The notes beneath the pieces were generated by a model. The model searched no databases, had not been told where the DNA came from, and worked only from the letters and a program-made list of their open reading frames with translations. This document shows positions 58,446 through 64,000 of a stretch of DNA of 64,000 bases, piece by piece. Source of the DNA: Luteimonas arsenica (GTDB taxonomy: Bacteria; Pseudomonadota; Gammaproteobacteria; Xanthomonadales; Xanthomonadaceae); contig NZ_SJRW01000001.1 of assembly GCF_004352825.1 (NCBI RefSeq), positions 682,001-746,000 on the forward strand. Direction: 5' to 3'. Each line of letters opens with the position of its first letter. Within the stretch, counting starts at the first letter, position 1. The position numbers were made by a program, and so were the translations under genes.

Positions 58446-60926
58446 TTGAACGCCATCCTCAAGCCCGCGACGGGCCTTGCCGTCGCCACCGGCAGCAGCA
58501 CGCTCGCCGCGAAGCTCGAAGCCAAGTACCCGGGCCGGATCACCGGCAGCCTGGTGCAGGCGGGGCAGGGAGGTGAGTACGCGCCGTTCCCCGGGGACCT
58601 GCCGGAGCCGCTGGTGCGCGCGCTGCGCGTGCGCGGCATCGAGCGCCTGTACAGCCACCAGGCCCGCGCCTGGGAGGCGACGCAGGCCGGCCGCCACCTG
58701 GTCGTGGCCACGCCCACGGCATCGGGCAAGTCGCTGTGCTACACGCTGCCGGTGGTTGCCAGCGCCCTGCGCGAACGCGGCAAGGCGCTGTACCTGTTCC
58801 CGACCAAGGCCCTGGCCCAGGACCAGGTGTCGGAACTGCTGGAACTCAACCATGCCGGCGGGCTGGGCCTGCGCGCCGCCACCTTCGACGGCGACACCCC
58901 GGGCGACGCGCGCCGCGCGATCCGGGTCAGCGGCGACATCGTGGTCAGCAACCCGGACATGCTCCACCAGGGCATCCTGCCGCACCACACCAAGTGGGCG
59001 CAGTTCTTCGAGAACCTGCGCTATGTCGTGATCGACGAGGTGCACACCTACCGCGGCGTGTTCGGCAGTCACGTCGCCAACCTCATCCGCCGGTTGAAGC
59101 GCGTGTGCGCGTTCTACGGTGCGCAACCGACCTTCATCCTGTGCTCGGCGACGATCGGCAACGCCGGCGACCACGGGCGCGCGCTGATCGAGACGGCGGC
59201 GGAGGACGTCGAAGTGATCGAACACAGCGGCGCCCCGCGAGGCGACCGCCACGTGCTGCTGTGGAACCCGCCGGTGGTCAATCCCGACCTCGGCATCCGT
59301 GCGTCCGCGCGCTCGCAGTCCAACCGCATCGCGCGGCTGGCGATCCGCGGCGGGCTGAAGACCCTGGTGTTCTGCCAGTCGCGTTCGATGGTCGAGGTGC
59401 TGACCAAGTACCTGAAGGAAGTCTTCGACCACGACCCGCGCAAGCCGCGGCGGATCCGCGCCTACCGCGGCGGCTACCTGCCGACCGAGCGCCGCGCGGT
59501 GGAGCAGGACATGCGCGCCGGGCGCATCGACGGCATCGTCAGCACCTCGGCGCTGGAGCTGGGCGTGGACATCGGCAGCCTCGACGTGGTGGTGCTCAAC
59601 GGCTATCCCGGCAGCATCTCGGCCATCTGGCAGCGCTTCGGCCGCGCCGGACGCCGGCAACAGCCCTCGCTGGGCGTGCTGGTGGCGAGTTCGGAGGCAC
59701 TCGACCAGTACGTGGTGCGGCATCCGGAGTTCTTCGCCGCGGCCAGCCCCGAACATGCGCGCATCGAGGCCGACCAGCCGCTGATCCTGCTCGACCACAT
59801 CCGCTGCGCGGCCTTCGAGCTGCCCTTCCGCGACGGCGACGGTTTCGGGCCGGTGGAGCCGGGCCCGTGGCTGGAGGTGCTGGCCGAAAGCGGCGTGCTG
59901 CACCACGAGGGCGAGCGCTGGGAGTGGATCGCCGACAGCTACCCGGCGCAGGCGGTGAACCTGCGCTCGGTGGCCGACGGCAACTTCGTGGTGGTCGACC
60001 GCACCGACGGGCGCCAGCAGATCATCGCCGAGGTCGACTATTCGGCCGCGGCGCTGACGCTGTATGAGGGCGCGATCCACATGGTCCAGTCCGAGCCCTT
60101 CCAGGTCGAGCGCCTGGACTGGGAGGGCCGCAAGGCCTATGTGCGGCGCACACAGGTCGACTACTACACCGACGCCATCGACTACACGAAGCTGAAGGTG
60201 CTCGACGATGCCGAACAGGCGCCGGCCGGGCGGGGCTCCGCGCATCTGGGGGAGGTGCACGTGCTGCGCCGCGTGTCGGGCTACAAGAAGATCCGCTTCC
60301 ACACCCACGAGAACATCGGCTACGGCCCGGTGACCTTGCCCGACCAGGAGATGCACACCAGCGCGGTGTGGTGGCAGCTGCCGCAGCGGGTGCTGGAGGA
60401 TGCCTTCGCGATGCGCCACGAGGCGCTGGACGGCTTCCTCGGCGCCGCGCACGCGCTGCACCTGGTGGCGCAGGTGGCGGTGATGGCGGAGTCGCGTGAC
60501 CTGCTGAAGGCGGTGGGCAGTGGCGACGGCGCCTGGTTCGCCGGGCGCGACGCAAGGGGACGCGGGCAGCTGCGCGGCGCCGACGGCGCGTTGCTGGCGG
60601 AGGGTGAAAGCGATGCCTTCGTGGACGGAGAGGACGGGATTCCGTTGCCTGGTAGCGAAGGCGGGGCGATGCTGCTTGGCGGTCCTGGGCGCTTCACGCC
60701 CACGATTTATCTCTATGACAACTATCCCGGCGGCGTGGGCCTCTCCTCGCCGCTGTACGAGCGGCGCGGAGAGCTGCTGGCGCAGGCGCGCACGGTGGTC
60801 GCGGACTGCGATTGCCAGGGTGGCTGCCCGGCCTGCGTCGGGCCGATCCTCGAAGCCGACGAGGGGGCCGCTGGCACGCCGCGCCAGCTGGCCCTGCGCG
60901 TGCTCGACCTGCTGGTGGCGGCGTGA
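58446..60926 (+). CDS. DEAD/H-box helicase of MrfA (YprA) type
   Basis: The 826-residue helicase probably starts at a TTG (58446, LNAILKPATG). Walker A is TPTASGKSLCY, the DEAH-like box is VIDEVHTYRG, motif III is LCSATIGN and motif VI is QRFGRAGRRQQ. The C-terminal DUF1998-like domain has a cysteine cluster (CDCQGGCPACVGP) and NYPGGVGLSSPLYER. This architecture is that of Bacillus MrfA, a helicase that acts with exonuclease MrfB against mitomycin C damage. The next gene is a matching exonuclease with a GTGA overlap, supporting the assignment. Confidence 0.88.
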   Translation: MNAILKPATGLAVATGSSTLAAKLEAKYPGRITGSLVQAGQGGEYAPFPGDLPEPLVRALRVRGIERLYSHQARAWEATQAGRHLVVATPTASGKSLCYTLPVVASALRERGKALYLFPTKALAQDQVSELLELNHAGGLGLRAATFDGDTPGDARRAIRVSGDIVVSNPDMLHQGILPHHTKWAQFFENLRYVVIDEVHTYRGVFGSHVANLIRRLKRVCAFYGAQPTFILCSATIGNAGDHGRALIETAAEDVEVIEHSGAPRGDRHVLLWNPPVVNPDLGIRASARSQSNRIARLAIRGGLKTLVFCQSRSMVEVLTKYLKEVFDHDPRKPRRIRAYRGGYLPTERRAVEQDMRAGRIDGIVSTSALELGVDIGSLDVVVLNGYPGSISAIWQRFGRAGRRQQPSLGVLVASSEALDQYVVRHPEFFAAASPEHARIEADQPLILLDHIRCAAFELPFRDGDGFGPVEPGPWLEVLAESGVLHHEGERWEWIADSYPAQAVNLRSVADGNFVVVDRTDGRQQIIAEVDYSAAALTLYEGAIHMVQSEPFQVERLDWEGRKAYVRRTQVDYYTDAIDYTKLKVLDDAEQAPAGRGSAHLGEVHVLRRVSGYKKIRFHTHENIGYGPVTLPDQEMHTSAVWWQLPQRVLEDAFAMRHEALDGFLGAAHALHLVAQVAVMAESRDLLKAVGSGDGAWFAGRDARGRGQLRGADGALLAEGESDAFVDGEDGIPLPGSEGGAMLLGGPGRFTPTIYLYDNYPGGVGLSSPLYERRGELLAQARTVVADCDCQGGCPACVGPILEADEGAAGTPRQLALRVLDLLVAA

Positions 60927-61780
60927 GCGCGCTGGCGGAGAAGATCGCACGGTTGCGCGGGGAGGCGGGGGTGGGGGGCAAGCCCGCGGCAGCCCCGCCA
61001 AGAGACCCCCACCAGGCCAAGATCGACCACCTCCGCAACCTCCTGAAACTCCGTGCCGCGCCGCCCCCGGCTCCCCGCAGCCTCGACCGCGCACTCCCCG
61101 GCGAGGAGATCGCACCGGGTCTGCGCCTGCATGAGCAATGGACCCCCTGGCCCGCAGGCGAGGCCACGCTGCCGCTCCACGGCATCGGCCAGGACGACAT
61201 TCCCCGCCAGCATCTGCTCGCCTTCGACACCGAAACCACCGGCCTCGCCGGCGGCACCGGCACCCGCGCCTTCATGATCGGTGCCGCCGACTGGCGCGAC
61301 GGCGGCCTGCGCATCCGCCAGCTGTGCATCACGAAGCTGGCGGCGGAAGAGGCGATGCTCGCGGCCTTCGCCGGCTGGCTCGAGCCCGCGACGGTGCTGG
61401 TCAGCTACAACGGCAAGAGCTACGACCGCCCGCTGCTGTCCACGCGCTACCGGCTCGCGCGGCAGCACGACCCCTTGCCCGCGCTCCGCCACGTCGACCT
61501 GCTGCATCCGGTGCGGCGCCGCTACCGCGGCGTGTGGGCCAACTGCCGCCTGGCCACCGTCGAGCGCGAACTGCTCGGCGTGCTGCGCGAGGACGACCTG
61601 CCGGGTTCGGAGGCGCCGGGCGCGTGGCTGGCCTACCTGCGCGGCGGCAGTGCCGGCAAGCTGCGCCGCGTCGGCCTGCACAATGCCCAGGACCTGCGCA
61701 GCCTGTGCGGCCTGCTCGAGGCGCTGCAGGACGCGGCCGACGGCGATTCGTCCATCTGCCCGCTGCCGGCCGTCGCCTGA
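60923..61780 (+). CDS. DEDD exonuclease of MrfB (YprB) type
   Basis: The 285-residue protein starts at a GTG overlapping the helicase stop. It has an RNase H-like 3'-5' exonuclease domain: LLAFDTETTGLAGG (first Asp/Glu pair), VLVSYNGKSYDRPLLSTRY (second Asp) and VGLHNAQDLRSLCGLL (third Asp). The N-terminal ~100 residues are proline-rich. MrfB lacks the TPR domain in some members; none was recognised here. It should process DNA ends or lesions with the helicase. Confidence 0.87.
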   Translation: MSALAEKIARLRGEAGVGGKPAAAPPRDPHQAKIDHLRNLLKLRAAPPPAPRSLDRALPGEEIAPGLRLHEQWTPWPAGEATLPLHGIGQDDIPRQHLLAFDTETTGLAGGTGTRAFMIGAADWRDGGLRIRQLCITKLAAEEAMLAAFAGWLEPATVLVSYNGKSYDRPLLSTRYRLARQHDPLPALRHVDLLHPVRRRYRGVWANCRLATVERELLGVLREDDLPGSEAPGAWLAYLRGGSAGKLRRVGLHNAQDLRSLCGLLEALQDAADGDSSICPLPAVA

Positions 61781-61792
61781 GCGGCGGCAGGT

Positions 61793-62065
61793 TCAGTCGG
61801 CGCGGGCGGCCTGCCGGCGGCGGAGCAGCAGCCCCGCTTCGCCCACCACTGCCGTCAGCAGGATCAGCGCGTTGGTGACGATGAACACCCAGTTGTCCAG
61901 CAGCCAGCTGTAGACCACGAAGCCCGTCGACGCCGCGATCTGGCCCACGAACAGCCAGCGCGATACGCCCTTGGCGTCCTTGTCGCGCCACTGCGTGACG
62001 ATCTGCCGGCTGAGGGTGGCGAGCAGGATGGCCGAAGCGGCCCAGCCGATGATGTCCGGATTCAT
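61793..62065 (-). CDS. SemiSWEET-like PQ-loop membrane protein
   Basis: The 90-residue protein has three helices: IIGWAASAILLATLSRQIVTQW, WLFVGQIAASTGFVVYSW and WVFIVTNALILLTAVVGEAGLLL. The KDAKGVSRW segment after helix 1 is the PQ-loop-like region of SemiSWEET sugar transporters, though the proline of the usual PQ pair is not present. It would dimerise to form a transporter; substrate unknown. It converges on the exonuclease gene. Confidence 0.7.
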   Translation of the reverse strand: MNPDIIGWAASAILLATLSRQIVTQWRDKDAKGVSRWLFVGQIAASTGFVVYSWLLDNWVFIVTNALILLTAVVGEAGLLLRRRQAARAD

Positions 62066-62237
62066 GGACGGGCCTGCCTTTCGGGGCGACGGAGGCGGCG
62101 ATCATCCGGCAGGCCCGGTCCGCGCCAGGTGAACGGTCCGCCGCGCGACGGCCGCCCCGGCCGTCCGGGTGCCTTGCCAACGTCGCTGTCACCCGCCGGA
62201 TGCTTGCATATGGGTCCCCCCGCAGCTGGAGCACGCC

Positions 62238-62723
62238 ATGACCGATCCCCGCGAACTCGAAGAAAAGTTCTGGAAGGCGCTGGAAAGCGACCGCACCGTG
62301 ATGCTCGGCCTCGACGGCCAGGAGGACGGCCACGCGCGCCCGATGACCGCGCAGGCCGAAGGGCGCCGCTCGCCGATCTGGTTCTTCACCTCCTCCGACA
62401 ACCAGCTGGTCCGGCAGCTGGGCAGCGGCAGCGGGCGCGCGATCGCCGGCTTCGCGTCCAAGGGCCATGACCTGTTCGCGAGCATCCGCGGCAACCTCCG
62501 CGTCGACACCGACCGCGCGGTGGTGGAGCGGCTGTGGAACCCCTTCGTCGCCGCCTGGTACGAGGGCAAGGAGGATCCGAAGATCCGCCTGCTGCGTCTG
62601 GACGCGGAAGACGCCGAGGTCTGGATCGACGCCAACAGCATGCTGGCCGGCGTGAAGATGCTACTCGGCATCGATCCGAAGAAGGACTACCGCGACAAGG
62701 TCGGCGACGTCGACCTGCGCTGA
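62238..62723 (+). CDS. Pyridoxamine 5'-phosphate oxidase-like general stress protein
   Basis: The 161-residue protein starts at 62238 (MTDPRELEEKFWKALESDRT), followed by a flavin-binding split-barrel (VMLGLDGQEDGHARPMTAQAE, IWFFTSSDNQLVRQL). WNPFVAAWYEGKEDPKIRLLRLDAEDAEVW is diagnostic for the general stress protein 26 subgroup. Such proteins bind FMN or FAD rather than making pyridoxal phosphate. Confidence 0.88.
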   Translation: MTDPRELEEKFWKALESDRTVMLGLDGQEDGHARPMTAQAEGRRSPIWFFTSSDNQLVRQLGSGSGRAIAGFASKGHDLFASIRGNLRVDTDRAVVERLWNPFVAAWYEGKEDPKIRLLRLDAEDAEVWIDANSMLAGVKMLLGIDPKKDYRDKVGDVDLR

Positions 62724-62732
62724 GCGGGCGCG

Positions 62733-63728
62733 ATGACGGCGGGCGACCTGGTGGTGGCCACGCCGGACGGGCTGTACTGCCCCGCCGGCGACTTCCACAT
62801 CGACCCCTGGCGACCGGTGCCGCGGGCGGTGATCACCCACGGCCACGGCGACCATGCGCGCGGTGGCATGGGCTGCTACCACGTGGTCGCCGAGGGCCTG
62901 CCGATCCTGCGCTGGCGCCTGGGCGAGCAGGACTACCGCGTGCACGCCGCCGGCGAGCGCTTCCGCATCGGCGGCGCCACGCTGTCCTTCCACCCCGCCG
63001 GCCACGTGCTGGGGTCCAGCCAGGTGCGGATCGAGGCCGGCGGCGAGGTCTGGGTGGCTTCGGGCGACTACAAGCGCGACCCCGATCCCACCTGCGCACC
63101 GTTCGAGGTGGTGCCCTGCGACGTCTTCATCACCGAGTCCACCTTCGGGCTGCCGGTCTACCGCTGGCCGGCGGCCGCGGACGTCGCGCGCGACATCGTG
63201 GCCTGGCGCGAGGAGTGCGCGGCGAACGGCGAGGCGGCGATCCTGTACTGCTACGCGCTGGGCAAGGCGCAGCGGGTGCTGGCCGAGCTGGCCGCGCACA
63301 CCGCGCGCCCGGCCTTCGTGCACGGAGCGATCGATGCCGGCGTGGAGGTCTACCGCGCGGCCGGCATCGCGATGCTCGACACGCGCCGCGTGGCCGACGA
63401 GGCGCGCGGCGCGGACTTCGCCGGCGAGCTGGTGATCGCGCCGCCCCAGGCCGCGGGCAGCCCGTGGATCCGGCGCTTCCGCCGCGCCCAGCAGGGCTTC
63501 GCCTCGGGCTGGATGCGGATCCGCGGCAACCGCCGGCGGCGCAACTACGACCGCGGCTTCGTGGTGTCCGACCACGCCGACTGGCCGGCGCTGCTGCGCA
63601 CCGCGCACGAGACCGGCGCGCGCCGCGTGATCGCCACCCACGGCGACACCGACGCGCTGGTGCGCGTGCTCAACGACCAGGGCATCGAGACCGGCACCTT
63701 CGCCACCGGCTACGGCGAGGACGACTGA
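62733..63728 (+). CDS. Ligase-associated DNA exonuclease (metallo-beta-lactamase/beta-CASP fold)
   Basis: The 331-residue protein has metal sites THGHGDHARGG (HxHxDH) and FHPAGHVLGSS, the later residues ASGDYKRDPDPT and ITESTFGLPVYRW, and VVSDHADWPALL with the last His. This is the group annotated as ligase-associated DNA exonuclease or mRNA 3'-end processing-like. The ligase gene starts 1 base into its stop (TGATG), as in the conserved ligase-exonuclease cluster, so it probably trims ends before ligation. Confidence 0.92.
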   Translation: MTAGDLVVATPDGLYCPAGDFHIDPWRPVPRAVITHGHGDHARGGMGCYHVVAEGLPILRWRLGEQDYRVHAAGERFRIGGATLSFHPAGHVLGSSQVRIEAGGEVWVASGDYKRDPDPTCAPFEVVPCDVFITESTFGLPVYRWPAAADVARDIVAWREECAANGEAAILYCYALGKAQRVLAELAAHTARPAFVHGAIDAGVEVYRAAGIAMLDTRRVADEARGADFAGELVIAPPQAAGSPWIRRFRRAQQGFASGWMRIRGNRRRRNYDRGFVVSDHADWPALLRTAHETGARRVIATHGDTDALVRVLNDQGIETGTFATGYGEDD

Positions 63729-64000
63729 TGCAGCGCTTCGCCGCCCTCTACGAGCGGCTCGACCGCAGCACCGGCACCGCTGATCGCCGGCGCGCGCTGG
63801 TGGACTACTTCCGCGACGCGCCGCCGCGCGATGCCGCCTGGGCGCTGTGGCTGCTGTCGGGTGGCAAGGTGGGCGGCGCGCGCGCCAGGATCGCCTCCAC
63901 CGGCGAGCTGCGCGCCTGGGTGGGCGAAGAAGCCGGCCTGCCGGACTGGCTGGTCGAGGCTTGCCACCACCAGGTCGGCGACCTCGCAGAAACCCTCGCA
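63728..64000 (+). CDS. ATP-dependent DNA ligase (partial, N-terminal domain)
   Basis: The frame starts at 63728 and runs off the right edge after 91 codons. The visible part (MQRFAALYERLDRSTGTADRRRALVDYFRDAPPRDAAWALWLLSGGKVGG) is the N-terminal DNA-binding domain of bacterial ATP-dependent ligases. The adenylation lysine lies beyond the window. Linkage with the exonuclease fixes the assignment. Confidence 0.9.
   Translation, partial: MQRFAALYERLDRSTGTADRRRALVDYFRDAPPRDAAWALWLLSGGKVGGARARIASTGELRAWVGEEAGLPDWLVEACHHQVGDLAETLA

Noticed and set aside
1-64000. CRISPR arrays, insertion sequences, prophage, rRNA operon
   Set aside because: No regularly spaced repeats, transposase, integrase, phage structural genes or rRNA segments were found on reading through.

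Overview
The window is GC-rich chromosomal DNA from a gammaproteobacterium, most likely a member of the Xanthomonadaceae/Lysobacteraceae (Lysobacter/Luteimonas type). The evidence is gene order (petABC-sspA-sspB; corC-ybeY-phoH with miaB nearby; a fimU-pilVWXY1-pilE minor pilin operon), a large Oar-type TonB-dependent receptor, a VirD4 coupling protein, and about 70% GC codon use. The family assignment is inferred from content; no rRNA is present to prove it. No CRISPR array, insertion sequence, integrase or prophage was seen.

Layout. 1-2.4 kb (minus): corC (cut by the left edge), ybeY, phoH. 2.5-8.9 kb (plus): a TetR-HlyD-ABC-permease efflux operon of YbhGFSR type, then a separately encoded propeptide-like protein and a secreted metzincin protease. 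These sit between phoH and miaB (9.2-10.6 kb, minus), genes that are often adjacent. 10.8-15.8 kb: lytic transglycosylase, the cytochrome bc1 complex, sspA and sspB. 15.8-19.0 kb: DUF3301, nadC, Trm112-like, purE-purK. 19.0-21.5 kb: a long palindrome, a superoxide dismutase homologue lacking two metal ligands, monothiol glutaredoxin, a short-chain dehydrogenase homologue lacking catalytic residues, and MarC. 21.6-26.4 kb: Oar-type receptor and ppnN.

26.4-38.6 kb is a type IV pilus and signalling block: an AlgZ-like histidine kinase without its own regulator, the operon fimU-pilV-pilW-pilX-pilY1-pilE, a convergent fimT-like gene, ubiB, and a second LytS-type kinase overlapping a LytTR (AlgR-like) response regulator. 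39-42.4 kb: tRNA-Asn, uvrB, tRNA-Val, and a small nucleotidyltransferase/partner module. 42.4-50.6 kb: a lipoprotein hydrolase with a DUF4105 protein, DUF1328, a 2H-phosphoesterase-like protein, an orphan VirD4, small exported proteins, and a lone hutU.

50.6-58.4 kb carries several poorly understood modules: a possible His/Arg-rich peptide gene with an ATT start, a membrane protein plus XRE repressor behind twin 20-bp palindromes, a DUF3037/HipA-like kinase pair, an APC permease, and a CorA-topology membrane protein with a GNAT-like partner. 58.4-64 kb is a DNA-repair block: MrfA-type helicase and MrfB-type exonuclease, then after two small genes a ligase-associated exonuclease and an ATP-dependent DNA ligase cut by the right edge. 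With uvrB, the window carries parts of three repair routes.

Recurring style: operons are tight, with 1-14 base overlaps often of ATGA or GTGA type. Several genes have a TAGAAT/TACAAT -10 box very close to the start codon; for sspB and uvrB the spacing predicts leaderless mRNAs.
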